A stretch of 34,506 nt of DNA from JACMLD01 sp033761915 (GTDB lineage Bacteria > Bacteroidota > Bacteroidia > Chitinophagales > Chitinophagaceae): assembly GCA_033761915.1 (NCBI GenBank), contig JANRMC010000056.1, positions 1 to 34,506 of the forward strand, given 5' to 3'. The notes beneath the pieces were generated by a model. That model was given only the letters and a program-made list of their open reading frames with translations, did not search any database and was not told the origin of the DNA. The translations under genes and the position numbers were made by a program. This document shows positions 17,233-25,363 of this stretch, one piece after another. Within the stretch, counting starts at the first letter, position 1, and the number at the start of each line of letters is the position of its first letter.

Positions 17233-17268
17233 GGTGTAAAGTTAGGTAAGTGGCGTAGCTGTTTTATT

Positions 17269-18663
17269 TTAAAACCATTTGCGGCCTAAAGAAATGCGCC
17301 ACAGTTTAAGTTTAGAAGCCGTGTAAGGCCCATGCCGGAACCAGGGTTCAAACCAATTGGCTTTTTTTACCACCCCTTTATAATGGCTGAAAATATCAAA
17401 AGAATATTTGCCCAGATAACCCCCATGACCACTGTAGCCCACGCCACCAAAAGGTATTTCTGCATTGCCCAACTGGTAAATGGTTTCGTTAATACAACCG
17501 GCACCAAAGCGAACCTTATCTACAAAATAGTTGCTGGTTGTATTGCTGGTGGTAAAAACGTATAAAGCCAGCGGGTACGGATTTTTTTCAATCATGGCAA
17601 TCACTTCTTCCTCCTTTGTATAGGTAAACACTGGTAATACAGGGCCAAAAATTTCTTCCTGCATTATGGGTGCATCAGCAGCTACGTTTTCTAAAATGGT
17701 AGGTGCAATGTATAAGCTGTCAGCATCTGTTTGGCCGCCATATCTGATGGTTCCCTGATTCAGATAGGTGGCAATGGCATCAAACCGCTTTTTATTAATA
17801 ATGCGAGATAGCATATTGGTTTGTTTGGCATCCTTACCATAAGCCCTTTCAATTTCTTCAATCAGCAGGTCAATCAATTTATCTTTAATGCTGGCGTGTG
17901 CCATAATATAATCCGGCGCCACACAGCTTTGCCCGCAGTTAAGCAGCTTACCCCAAACAATACGTTTGGCAGCGGTTTTTAAATGCGCATCAGCCGCCAC
18001 AATGCAAGGACTTTTACCACCCAGTTCTAAAGTAACCGGCGATAGATTTTTAGCCGCCATCTCCATTATTTTTTTACCCGTGGCGGTGCTGCCGGTAAAC
18101 ATGATGTGGTCAAAATGAAAAGCATCTAACAAAGGCGGTAATACTTCATGCCCCTCACCCGTAATAACATGAAAATACTGTGGCTCAAAATTTTCATTAA
18201 TCAGCGTTGCCAGTGCGGCAGCACTGTGTGCACTAAATTCAGAAGGTTTTAAAATAATAGTATTGCCGGCAGCTATGGCACCGGCAATGCCACGCAGTGT
18301 TAGCAGCAGCGGGTAATTCCACGGGCCAATAATTAATACCGTACCCACCGGCTCTGCATACAGTTTGGTGCTTGATGGAAATAGAAAAAATGGTGAGCCC
18401 ACCGTTTTGGGCTGCATCCAATGGCGCATACCCTTTAACTGCACTTTTATTTCTTCATACACGGGGCCCAGCTCTGTCATGTACACTTCCTGCTCATGTT
18501 TATGCAGGTCTTTATACAAGGCTTCATGTAATAGTGCTTCATTGGCACGCAGCAGCGCCTCCAGTTTTTTTAACTGTGTTTTTCTAAACGCATAAGAGCG
18601 GGTGGCCCCCGTTTTAAAATAAGCTACCTGTTGCTGGTAAACCGTTGCATGCGCAGTATTCAT
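17269..18663 (-). CDS. Aldehyde dehydrogenase, class 3 / AlkH-like
   Basis: A 464-residue NAD(P)-dependent aldehyde dehydrogenase. The Rossmann part contains VGTVLIIGPWNYP and GNTIILKPSE. FTGSTATGKKI and LELGGKSP (general-base Glu) precede the catalytic Cys247 in NCGQSCVAPDY. EEIFGPVLPV and the C-terminal INETIYQLGNAEIPFGGVGYSG are typical of class 3 enzymes acting on fatty or aromatic aldehydes. The C-terminal tail is short and basic, which can aid membrane association. I chose ATG 18661-18663 (MNTAHATVYQQQ). A longer ORF to 18765 would add 34 residues translated from a repeat and is not credible. The gpx gene follows after 36 nt. Confidence 0.93.
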   Translation of the reverse strand: MNTAHATVYQQQVAYFKTGATRSYAFRKTQLKKLEALLRANEALLHEALYKDLHKHEQEVYMTELGPVYEEIKVQLKGMRHWMQPKTVGSPFFLFPSSTKLYAEPVGTVLIIGPWNYPLLLTLRGIAGAIAAGNTIILKPSEFSAHSAAALATLINENFEPQYFHVITGEGHEVLPPLLDAFHFDHIMFTGSTATGKKIMEMAAKNLSPVTLELGGKSPCIVAADAHLKTAAKRIVWGKLLNCGQSCVAPDYIMAHASIKDKLIDLLIEEIERAYGKDAKQTNMLSRIINKKRFDAIATYLNQGTIRYGGQTDADSLYIAPTILENVAADAPIMQEEIFGPVLPVFTYTKEEEVIAMIEKNPYPLALYVFTTSNTTSNYFVDKVRFGAGCINETIYQLGNAEIPFGGVGYSGHGGYLGKYSFDIFSHYKGVVKKANWFEPWFRHGPYTASKLKLWRISLGRKWF

Positions 18664-18722
18664 ATAGCATTTTGTGTGCTGTAAATTACAATAAGGCCGG
18701 TGTTTGGCAAGAAAATAGTTTG

Positions 18723-18775
18723 GTAGCCAGCCATCGTTCTTTGGGTAGCAGCCGTTGCGTCGCACACTTGTACGG
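18723..18775 (+). repeat. Dispersed intergenic repeat, GTCGCAC-arm type (copy 3)
   Basis: GTAGCCAGCCATCGTTCTTT is followed by AGCAGCCGTTGCGTCGCAC (core ending at 18765) and ACTTGTACGGTAGCAGC. It lies between the divergent aldehyde dehydrogenase and lipoprotein genes, 59 bp upstream of the dehydrogenase start. Confidence 0.85.
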
Positions 18776-18855
18776 TAGCAGCAATAATCATCTTTTCAGG
18801 TGTTCTGAATGGAAAAAGATAACTCCTGCATCTTTATAAAAATAATTCTGTAATA

Positions 18856-19689
18856 ATGAAACCGGCACTTCATTCTTTGCTACTGTTGCTACTATTAACA
18901 ACTTGTAATACGGTTGAAAATAAACCAACTGCATCGGCAGCCAGCGCAAAACCCTATGTGCGGGCATTGCCGGTAAACAAGGGTGTAAAAGTGGTGCATG
19001 TTTTTGTAGCGTTGTGTGATAATAAATATCAGGGTATTGTGCCCGTGCCTGCTGCTATTGGAAACGGACAGCATCCGGCATCCAATTTATACTGGGGGGC
19101 AGCAGCCGGTGTAAAAACTTTTTTAAAAAAACAACAACATTGGCAACTGCTAAGCAGTACCACTGTTAACCTGGCAGCAGGCCTATTAGAGCGTTGTGTT
19201 TTTAAACATCAGCAAAAAGCGGTTTACCTGGTAGCCGATGCTTATGATGGCAAGGCCATACAACAATGCACCGTTGAGTTTTTGCAAAGCTGCAGCGGAC
19301 AGCGAAAAGATTCAGTTATTATCAATAACAAAACTGTTTATTGTGGTGGCAGTGCGCAGTTATTGGCTTATACCGGCCACGATGGATTGATGGATTTTCA
19401 ATTGCCGGTACAAAACATGGCACAAGACACCTTACAACGGGCTGCTATTATTTTAGCCTGCATCAGTAAAAAATATTTTGCACCTCATATAAAAGCCAGC
19501 GGGGCAAAACCTTTGTTATGGACAACTGGCCTCTGCAGCCCCGAAGCCTATACGCTGGACGCTGCTTTGCAGCAATGGATTGTAAATAGAAAAGACAGTG
19601 AAATACAGCAAGCGGCGGCTGCTGCTTACCATCAATACCAGCATTGTGGCATTAAGGCAGCAGGCAGGTTAATGGTTACGGGGTGGTAA
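18856..19689 (+). CDS. Hypothetical lipoprotein
   Basis: A 277-residue lipoprotein: a run of seven leucines followed by the lipobox LTTC with Cys17. The body (about 40-277) has conserved-looking blocks VVHVFVALCDNKYQGIVPVP, IGNGQHPASNLYWGAAAGV and LLAYTGHDGLMDF. They have the look of a defined family, but I cannot name it or a function. Six or more cysteines follow the lipid-anchored one, an unusual number for an envelope protein this size and possibly disulphide-forming. It starts after a repeat and is followed after 10 nt by a small membrane-protein gene. Confidence 0.8.
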   Translation: MKPALHSLLLLLLLTTCNTVENKPTASAASAKPYVRALPVNKGVKVVHVFVALCDNKYQGIVPVPAAIGNGQHPASNLYWGAAAGVKTFLKKQQHWQLLSSTTVNLAAGLLERCVFKHQQKAVYLVADAYDGKAIQQCTVEFLQSCSGQRKDSVIINNKTVYCGGSAQLLAYTGHDGLMDFQLPVQNMAQDTLQRAAIILACISKKYFAPHIKASGAKPLLWTTGLCSPEAYTLDAALQQWIVNRKDSEIQQAAAAAYHQYQHCGIKAAGRLMVTGW

Positions 19690-19699
19690 AAAGAAATTT

Positions 19700-19990
19700 A
19701 TGAAAAATACTAAGCGATGGTTGATCTATATATCTAGTTGCTTTGCTTTGCACGCATTATTATACTGTAGTGCAATATGTTACTCTAATAACGTAATGCT
19801 GGTTAGTTATGTATTGGTTGTTATTTGTTTTTGTTTGTTTTTTGGTGTGTTTATTTTTACTTCAGATAAAAAATTGAAGTCTTTCGTCTTTTCCTTTTTA
19901 TTCTTTGCATTAAATTTTTTGGTAGCTACCTGGTTAATTTATTTGGAGCTGGCAATGGTTGTTGGAGCTGGGGGTTGGTTTCGCAACTAG
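19700..19990 (+). CDS. Small three-helix membrane protein
   Basis: A 96-residue hydrophobic protein of unknown family. Probable helices lie at about 7-27, 30-52 and 58-85. The first residues (MKNTKRW) are basic, placing the N-terminus in the cytoplasm. The C-terminus is short (GAGGWFRN). It begins 10 nt after the lipoprotein gene and is probably co-transcribed with it. Its codons are more T-rich than its neighbours', partly because of the hydrophobic residues. It may be a lineage-specific gene. Confidence 0.65.
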   Translation: MKNTKRWLIYISSCFALHALLYCSAICYSNNVMLVSYVLVVICFCLFFGVFIFTSDKKLKSFVFSFLFFALNFLVATWLIYLELAMVVGAGGWFRN

Positions 19991-20008
19991 ATCAGTAAAG
20001 TATCTTTC

Positions 20009-20060
20009 GCTGAAGTGTGCGACGCAACGGCTGCTTAATAGCAGCACTACTGCTTAGTAC
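20009..20060 (-). repeat. Dispersed intergenic repeat, GTCGCAC-arm type (copy 4)
   Basis: On the minus strand it reads GTACTAAGCAGTAGTGCTGC, then TATTAAGCAGCCGTTGC, then GTCGCACACTTCAGC. The middle can fold as GCTGCT-ATTA-AGCAGC, a perfect six-pair hairpin. It lies 45 bp upstream of the aminotransferase start. Confidence 0.9.
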
Positions 20061-20105
20061 CATCATTAATTGGTTATAGCTAACTTAGCGTTTCATTATT
20101 CTTAC

Positions 20106-21254
20106 ATGGCTATTGCAATACAATCTAAACTGCCCAATGTGGGCACCACTATTTTTACGGTAATGAGTACGCTGGCGGCGCAGCACAATGCTATTAATCT
20201 GGGCCAGGGTTTTCCTGATTTTCAGATGAACGAAGAACTGCTTGCATTGGTAAATGAAGCCATGCTGAAAGGGCATAACCAATACGTGCCCATGCAGGGT
20301 TATATGCCCTTGCGGGAAGTGATTGCCGAAAAGGCTGCTTTTTTATACAACAGCCATCTGAATGCAGATACTGATATTACTATTACACCTGGCGGCACCT
20401 ATGCTATTTATACCGCATTAACCACAGTATTACAACCGGGTGACGAAGTAATAGTTTTTGAGCCTGCGTATGACAGTTATATACCGAACGTAGAAATTAA
20501 CGGTGCCAAAGCGATAAAAATCAACCTGCAGTTTCCGGAGTATAAAATTGATTGGCAGGCGGTGCGTAACAGCATAACCCCACGCACCCGTATGATTATG
20601 CTGAACTCTCCGCACAACCCTACCGGTGCTGTATTAGATGCTTCAGATATTGAGGCGTTGCGCTCTGTGGTGGCGGGTACCAATATTATTATTTTGTCTG
20701 ACGAAGTATACGAACACCTGATTTTTGATAGCAAACCGCATTACAGTTTATTGCGCTATCCGGATTTATTGGAGCGTAGCTTTGTATGCTTCTCGTTTGG
20801 TAAGGTGTATAATTGCACCGGCTGGAAATTGGGTTATTGTATTTCAGGTGCCGCATTGATGAAAGAGTTTAGAAAGGTGCACCAGTTTAATTGCTTTAGT
20901 TGTCACACCCCCTCTCAGGTGGCACTGGCCGATTTTTTAAAAAATAAAGAAGCTTATTTATCGCTTAGCGGCTTTATGCAGCAGAAGCGGGATTATTTTG
21001 AGCAACTAATGCAGTCCACCCGGTTTACCCCCTTAAAAAGTTATGGCAGTTATTTTCAGTGCTACCAGTACCACCGCATCAGCAACGAAGGCGATAAGGA
21101 ATTTGCAGAGCGCATTACTAAAGAATATGGCGTGGCCTGCATACCGGTATCGGCTTTTTATGAAGCGGGAACTGATAATAAGGTGGTGCGTTTTTGTTTT
21201 GCCAAGAAAGCAACAACGCTGGAAACTGCTGTTGAACGTTTAGTAAAAATATAA
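20106..21254 (+). CDS. ybdL: PLP-dependent methionine / kynurenine-type aminotransferase
   Basis: A 382-residue class I aminotransferase. The opening IQSKLPNVGTTIFTVMSTLA...INLGQGFPDF is typical of YbdL-type methionine aminotransferases and related kynurenine aminotransferases. It has TPGGTYAIYTAL, NSPHNPTGAV, SDEVYEHL and the PLP-binding Lys233 in SFGKVYNCTGWKLGY. It probably interconverts 4-methylthio-2-oxobutanoate and methionine, with glutamine or aromatic amino acids as alternative substrates. The start is ATG 20106; a TTG start at 20070 would add residues with no family match. The stop overlaps the transporter start by one base (TAATG), so the two are translationally coupled. Confidence 0.9.
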   Translation: MAIAIQSKLPNVGTTIFTVMSTLAAQHNAINLGQGFPDFQMNEELLALVNEAMLKGHNQYVPMQGYMPLREVIAEKAAFLYNSHLNADTDITITPGGTYAIYTALTTVLQPGDEVIVFEPAYDSYIPNVEINGAKAIKINLQFPEYKIDWQAVRNSITPRTRMIMLNSPHNPTGAVLDASDIEALRSVVAGTNIIILSDEVYEHLIFDSKPHYSLLRYPDLLERSFVCFSFGKVYNCTGWKLGYCISGAALMKEFRKVHQFNCFSCHTPSQVALADFLKNKEAYLSLSGFMQQKRDYFEQLMQSTRFTPLKSYGSYFQCYQYHRISNEGDKEFAERITKEYGVACIPVSAFYEAGTDNKVVRFCFAKKATTLETAVERLVKI

Positions 21255-22168
21255 TGCTGCCCATACCCACAAAATACCGTGGTATCTTTTATATGCTGCT
21301 GGCAGCACTGGGATTTTCTGTTATGGGTGGTGCTGCCAAATTATTAAAAGCAAATTTTAATGCAGGTCAGTTGGTGTTTTACCGCAATGCTATTGGCTTG
21401 CTGGTATTGCTGGTGGGTTTATGGCAACAGCCTGTGGTAAAAAAAACCGGAGGTAAATTAAAGTGGCTGCTCTTTAGAGGTATGATGGGTACACTGGCTT
21501 TGTATATGCTGTTGTATTGCATTTTGCATATACCCCTTGGCACCGCCATGACGTATAATCTAACTTCCACACTCTTTATTGCACTGTTTTCTTTTTTGCT
21601 GTTTAAAGAGTTTCATGGCAGCAAGGTATTGCTGGCGGTATTACTTGGTTTTTTGGGCATGCTGCTGGTGTACCAGCCATCTATGCATTTTCCATGGTTT
21701 TATCATATGGCAGGTTTAATTAGCGGGGTTAGTTCTGCTATTGCTTATTTAACCGTTGGGCGGTTAAATACTTATTATGATGCCCGCATTATTGTATTGT
21801 CTTTTGTTGTTACCGGGGTGCTGGTGCCTTTATTATTGATGAGTGCAAGGCTATTGTTTCAATTACCGGCAGATGCTGTTTTTTTTATTGAGTGGCAATG
21901 GCCGGCTGGTATTGAATGGTTGTGGATAGTAGTATTAGGGGTGGCGGCTTTGTTTGGACAATACTTTGTTACCCTTGCTTATGGGGCAGATAAAGCCGGT
22001 ATTGTATCGGCCATCAGTTATGCCAACATTGTTTTTTCTGTTTTTATTGGCCAGGCATTGGGAGACCCTTTTCCGGATATAATTTCACTGGCAGGTATTG
22101 TTTGTATTATTGTAAGCGGGGTTATTATTTCTTTGGTAAAGCGCAAAGCTGCGGTGCAACAAAAGTAA
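21254..22168 (+). CDS. EamA-family (DMT) transporter
   Basis: A 304-residue inner-membrane protein with about ten hydrophobic helices in two EamA repeats (about 8-140 and 150-295). Family marks include the first-repeat GFSVMGGAAKLLKANFNAGQLVFYR (given by its position 18-42), PLGTAMTYNLTSTLFIALFSFLLFKE and the second-repeat VSAISYANIVFSVFIGQAL. Most members export amino acids or other metabolites. Coupling to an aminotransferase gene suggests an amino acid or keto acid, but this is inference. It ends with a basic tail (KRKAAVQQK) and is followed by a hairpin terminator. Confidence 0.92.
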   Translation: MLPIPTKYRGIFYMLLAALGFSVMGGAAKLLKANFNAGQLVFYRNAIGLLVLLVGLWQQPVVKKTGGKLKWLLFRGMMGTLALYMLLYCILHIPLGTAMTYNLTSTLFIALFSFLLFKEFHGSKVLLAVLLGFLGMLLVYQPSMHFPWFYHMAGLISGVSSAIAYLTVGRLNTYYDARIIVLSFVVTGVLVPLLLMSARLLFQLPADAVFFIEWQWPAGIEWLWIVVLGVAALFGQYFVTLAYGADKAGIVSAISYANIVFSVFIGQALGDPFPDIISLAGIVCIIVSGVIISLVKRKAAVQQK

Positions 22169-22190
22169 AACCGGCTTGGGGCCGGTTTTA
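22167..22190 (+). terminator. Hairpin terminator, possibly bidirectional
   Basis: AAAACCGGC and GCCGGTTTT form a perfect nine-pair stem around TTGGG, directly at the end of the transporter gene. The same hairpin lies 6 nt beyond the 3' end of the minus-strand tRNA and could serve both. Confidence 0.75.
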
Positions 22191-22195
22191 GTAAG

Positions 22196-22267
22196 TAGTC
22201 CCGACAGGAATCGAACCTGTATCTAAAGTTTAGGAAACTTCTATTCTATCCATTGAACTACGGGACC
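22196..22267 (-). tRNA. tRNA-Arg (anticodon CCT)
   Basis: A 72-nt cloverleaf on the minus strand. The acceptor stem is GGTCCCG / CGGGACT with one G-T pair. The D arm is GTTC..GAAT, the anticodon stem is GAAGT / ACTTT with loop TTCCTAA, and the T arm is ACAGG-TTCGATT-CCTGT. Anticodon CCT reads AGG. The CCA end is not encoded, so it must be added by tRNA nucleotidyltransferase. Confidence 0.95.
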
Positions 22268-22323
22268 AGAGGCGCAAAAATAATTGATTTAGTGGTTATC
22301 TTACACCCTTAATGTATTGTTGT

Positions 22324-22773
22324 ATGAAGAAATTGTTTGCAGTAGTTTTTTTTGCATTGGGCGTATTTACCGCTACGGCACAGCACACCCAAAAAGCTAC
22401 TATTAACCACACGGCTATTTTTGTAAAAGATGTTACTGTAAGTGCTCTTTTTTATAAGAATATTATCGGGCTGGATACGTTGGCCGAACCTTTTCATGAT
22501 GGGCTGCATGCCTGGTTTAAAACAGGCCCTGGCATTGCACTGCATATTATACAAGGTGCCACAGAAAAAAAAGCGTATTACAAAAACCAGCATACCTGTT
22601 TTAGTGTAGCATCGGTAGATGTGTTTGTGAAACTGCTGGCCCAAAATAAAATTGGCTGGGAAGACCGCGATGGCGTCAAACTGGCCATTACCACCCGTAT
22701 TGATGGCGTAAAACAGGTTTGGCTGCAAGATCCTGATGGGTATTGGATTGAAATTAACGATGCCCGGGATTAA
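22324..22773 (+). CDS. Secreted VOC (glyoxalase/bleomycin-resistance fold) protein
   Basis: A 149-residue protein with a cleavable signal peptide (MKKLFAVVFFALGVFTATAQ) followed by one vicinal-oxygen-chelate domain. Typical blocks are INHTAIFVKDVTVSALFYKNIIGLD, HAWFKTGPGIALHII and the ending VKQVWLQDPDGYWIEI. Likely metal ligands are the His in NHTAIFV and the Glu in YWIEI. It would act in the periplasm; the substrate is unknown. I chose ATG 22324 because the signal peptide then starts with MKK; an ATG four codons upstream (22312) is less likely. It is a single-gene unit between a tRNA and a repeat. Confidence 0.88.
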   Translation: MKKLFAVVFFALGVFTATAQHTQKATINHTAIFVKDVTVSALFYKNIIGLDTLAEPFHDGLHAWFKTGPGIALHIIQGATEKKAYYKNQHTCFSVASVDVFVKLLAQNKIGWEDRDGVKLAITTRIDGVKQVWLQDPDGYWIEINDARD

Positions 22774-22805
22774 GAAACGTTGCCTGTTGCTCAGGGCTTT
22801 ACTGT

Positions 22806-22850
22806 AAAAGTGTGCGACGCAAGGATGTTGCCCAATGGCATGCCGCCGAC
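22806..22850 (-). repeat. Dispersed intergenic repeat, GTCGCAC-arm type (copy 5, diverged)
   Basis: On the minus strand it reads GTCGGCGGCATGCCATTGGG, then CAACATCCTTGCGTCGCAC, then ACTTTTACAG. The left module is diverged but the 11-mer core is exact. It lies 83 bp upstream of the TPR gene start. Confidence 0.75.
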
Positions 22851-22907
22851 CCTCTAAAAAGGGTATTTAACTACTGTATTTACAAATGCCAATTGCTTTA
22901 CTAACCC

Positions 22908-22915
22908 TATCTTTG
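22908..22915 (+). promoter_or_regulatory. -7 box TATCTTTG
   Basis: A perfect TAnnTTTG box 18 nt before the ATG at 22934. It would give a short leader for the TPR membrane-protein gene. Confidence 0.6.
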
Positions 22916-22933
22916 CAGCCCTAAAACAAGAGT

Positions 22934-23587
22934 ATGAAGTTTTATAATATTTTAATAAAGTACCGTTTGTATATTGGTTTGGTGTTAGTGGCAGTGGGCC
23001 TGGTTACTAATTTTTGGGGCAATAGTTTTTGGGCCGCTTTTCCGGCTTATTTAATTGGAGCGCTTTTAATTTTTGGCCATTTCTTTTTTGGTCCGCTGCG
23101 TTTGATACAGGAGTATATGGAGGCAGGAGATATGGAAGGGGCCGAGCGTGTGTTAAGTACAATTAAATTTCCAGGTTTGTTGTATAAACCCATCCGCTCT
23201 GTTTATTTTACTTTAAAAGGCAATCTTGCCATGATGAAGCAGGATTATGACGGTGCCGAAAAAATGATGAAGAAGGGTTTAGATCTGGGTATGCCCATGA
23301 AAGAAGCAGAAGGCGCCAGTCTTTTACAAATGGGCATGTTGTCTATGCAAAAAAATGATATCCGCCAGGCAGAAAGCTATATCCGCCAGGCATTAAGAAA
23401 GGGCCTGCCCGATAAAGAAAATGAAGCCGCCGCTTATTTGCAGTTGTGCAGTATTATGATGACCAAGCGGGAGTTCAGAGCATCAAAAGATTTTTTTCGT
23501 AAAGCAAAAGCATTAAAACCTACTACGCCGCAAATAGTAGATCAGATTAAGCAGGTGGAAAAATACATTTCACGCATACCGGGTTAA
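22934..23587 (+). CDS. Membrane-anchored TPR protein
   Basis: A 217-residue protein with two N-terminal membrane helices (about 12-28 and 32-52) followed by a helical TPR-like region from about 60 to 212. Repeats can be seen in EYMEAGDMEGAERVLSTI, GNLAMMKQDYDGAEKMMKKGLDLG, ASLLQMGMLSMQKNDIRQAESYIRQALRKG and LCSIMMTKREFRASKDFFRKAKALKP, cited by pattern only. The TPR part probably faces the cytoplasm and mediates protein contacts. The partner is unknown. It ends 6 nt before a forward repeat and is convergent with the next gene. Confidence 0.8.
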   Translation: MKFYNILIKYRLYIGLVLVAVGLVTNFWGNSFWAAFPAYLIGALLIFGHFFFGPLRLIQEYMEAGDMEGAERVLSTIKFPGLLYKPIRSVYFTLKGNLAMMKQDYDGAEKMMKKGLDLGMPMKEAEGASLLQMGMLSMQKNDIRQAESYIRQALRKGLPDKENEAAAYLQLCSIMMTKREFRASKDFFRKAKALKPTTPQIVDQIKQVEKYISRIPG

Positions 23588-23593
23588 TTTTTT

Positions 23594-23647
23594 GTAGCCA
23601 GCGGCAGGTGCCCTGGTTTAACATCGTTGCTACGCTCAGTTCAACAG
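23594..23647 (+). repeat. Dispersed intergenic repeat, ACGCTC-arm type (copy 2)
   Basis: GTAGCCAGCGGCAGGTGCCC is followed by TGGTTTAACATCGTTGC and TACGCTCAGTTCAACAG. It starts 6 nt after the TPR stop codon. Its right arm matches the copy at 5003-5057 in all but two positions. Confidence 0.85.
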
Positions 23648-23674
23648 CAAATCAGTGGTTGGGCCGGGCGTAGT

Positions 23675-23947
23675 TTATTTTTCGGCCTTCATGTTTTCAA
23701 ACAGTGTTTTAAAAAGCGCTTTATACTTATCGGGCACCTGTTGTATGTGTATGGGTGTTTTGCTCTCCTCATCGTTTAGTTTTTGTAAAGCATAACTGAA
23801 AGCGTCTCTTCTTTTGCCGGCTCCACTGGGTTCCCGTTTAATTAAATCAATCAGTTCATCCCATTCTTTTGCAGTAAGGTTGGCATCTGCTGTGGCACTC
23901 ATTTTTTTGCCCGCAATACCCCCTGCTTTTATCAGTTTAATTTTCAT
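23675..23947 (-). CDS. Small emfourin-like protein (putative metalloprotease inhibitor)
   Basis: A 90-residue soluble protein. MKIKLIKAGGIAGKK, LTAKEWDELIDLI and RRDAFSYALQ follow the pattern of the emfourin family: a short beta strand, then GG.AG, then an acidic helix, then D.F.Y. Emfourin inhibits the thermolysin-like protease protealysin in Serratia and is usually encoded next to its protease. No such protease gene is adjacent here, so inhibitor activity is only a possibility. The match is by eye to a short domain. The gene is convergent with the TPR gene and has no signal peptide. Confidence 0.6.
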   Translation of the reverse strand: MKIKLIKAGGIAGKKMSATADANLTAKEWDELIDLIKREPSGAGKRRDAFSYALQKLNDEESKTPIHIQQVPDKYKALFKTLFENMKAEK

Positions 23948-24042
23948 ACCACCGGTTTATATAAAGTTCAGAAAAAAATGAGAGCAAATAATAGCCTTCA
24001 ATATTTTAACCAGCTGCTAACCTGCCGCAATGCCCAATATAG

Positions 24043-24050
24043 TATCTTTG
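24043..24050 (+). promoter_or_regulatory. -7 box TATCTTTG, leaderless
   Basis: A perfect TAnnTTTG box four bases (AAAC) before the ATG at 24055. The spacing predicts a transcript starting at the start codon. Confidence 0.6.
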
Positions 24051-24054
24051 AAAC

Positions 24055-25095
24055 ATGATGCGGATACTGTTATTTTTTAAAACCATTTTGCCAGCTGTAA
24101 TAATGTGCATGGCTGCCACTGCCACTGCTCAAACCGATGACCCGCAAAAACTGCAGGAAACAGCCCGCAGTTTTATGCGCCAGCAGGATTATACCAATGC
24201 CATACTTATTTTAAATAAGGCATTGCAACAAGCCCCCAATGATCTGGAGCTGAATAAAGACCTGTTTATTGCTTATTACCAGAAAAACGATTTACCCAAA
24301 GCACAGACCGTGTTGAAGCCATTGGCAGAAAGAAGCGATGCCGATGCTGCCGTTTACCAGATGGCGGGCATGTTTTATAAAGCCACCAATGATTTAAAAG
24401 AGAGTGAACGCATTTATAAAAAGGGGTTGAAAGCTTTTCCTAAAAGCGGGGCCTTGTATAACGATTATGGAGAATTGTTATGGGCCCGGCAAGATTTTAA
24501 TGCCATTAAGCAATGGGAAAAAGGCATTGAAACAGACCCTGGCTTTAGCAGTAACTATTACAATGCAGCCAAATACTACTATTATACAACCGATAAAGTG
24601 TGGAGCCTTATTTATGGTGAGGTATTTGTAAATATGGAAAGCTTTACCCGCCGCACCACAGAAATTAAAGGCCTGTTGCTGGAAAGTTATAAAAAACTAT
24701 ATACCGATGCAGATATGCTGAAGGGGCAGGACGTGAAAAATGGTTTTGTAAACAGTTATTTAGCTGTAATGAACAAGCAAACCGCGGTAGCTGGCAATGG
24801 CATTACGCCGGAAAGCTTAACTATGATACGCACCCGTTTTGTATTGGAGTGGTTTGAGCAGGAGGGAAACCGCTATCCTTTTCGTTTGTTTGAGTACCAG
24901 CGACAGTTGCTGAAAGAAGGATCTTTTAATGCGTATAACCAGTGGTTGTTTGGCAGCATACAAAACCTGGCAGCTTACCAAAACTGGATGAATACTCATA
25001 CCGAAGAACAATCTTTGTTTACCAACACTATAAAAAACCGCTTATACAAACAGCCCGCCGGGCAATATTACCAAACGGTGCTGGCCGGTAAATAA
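24055..25095 (+). CDS. Exported TPR-repeat protein
   Basis: A 346-residue protein with a signal peptide of about 26 residues (ends ATATAQ) followed by TPR repeats to about residue 170. Repeat marks include ARSFMRQQDYTNAILILNKAL, MAGMFYKATNDLKESERIYKKGL and YNDYGELLWARQDFNAIKQWE, cited by pattern only. The C-terminal half is helical without clear TPR consensus (LTMIRTRFVLEWFEQEGNRYPF). The mature protein is probably periplasmic. ATG 24055 and ATG 24058 are both possible starts; the first sits 4 nt behind a TATCTTTG box, suggesting leaderless translation. Function is unknown. Confidence 0.85.
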   Translation: MMRILLFFKTILPAVIMCMAATATAQTDDPQKLQETARSFMRQQDYTNAILILNKALQQAPNDLELNKDLFIAYYQKNDLPKAQTVLKPLAERSDADAAVYQMAGMFYKATNDLKESERIYKKGLKAFPKSGALYNDYGELLWARQDFNAIKQWEKGIETDPGFSSNYYNAAKYYYYTTDKVWSLIYGEVFVNMESFTRRTTEIKGLLLESYKKLYTDADMLKGQDVKNGFVNSYLAVMNKQTAVAGNGITPESLTMIRTRFVLEWFEQEGNRYPFRLFEYQRQLLKEGSFNAYNQWLFGSIQNLAAYQNWMNTHTEEQSLFTNTIKNRLYKQPAGQYYQTVLAGK

Positions 25096-25238
25096 GCTGG
25101 TGGCCAATTACAGGTATTTTTCTGTTGTCTCTTTTTTCACTATTTTGTTAAAGAATGGAACCTTATTGTTTTTTGAAAGGCTGCCATTTGCATTTAGTTG
25201 TTAAGCCGGTGCCACCATTGTTTAGTATATAATTAGTG

Positions 25239-25290
25239 GTACAAGTGTGCGACGCAACTATTGCTGAATAGTATTACTGCTGCCTGTAAC
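25239..25290 (-). repeat. Dispersed intergenic repeat, GTCGCAC-arm type (copy 6)
   Basis: On the minus strand it reads GTTACAGGCAGCAGTAATAC, then TATTCAGCAATAGTTGC, then GTCGCACACTTGTAC. It lies 73 bp upstream of the acyl-CoA synthetase start, within a 268-bp gap in which I saw nothing else certain. Confidence 0.85.
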
Positions 25291-25363
25291 AAAAACCTTA
25301 TCTGTAAAAACAAAATGTGCGGGGTATTGTTTTATTCATTCACCTATTTACAACGATTGCTTA

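Noticed and set aside
18664..18765. Longer N-terminus for the aldehyde dehydrogenase
   Set aside because: The 34 extra residues are partly translated from a repeat and the family N-terminus fits the ATG at 18663.
20070..20105. TTG start extending the aminotransferase
   Set aside because: The added residues (LVIANLAFHYSY) do not fit the family; ATG 20106 gives the standard N-terminus.
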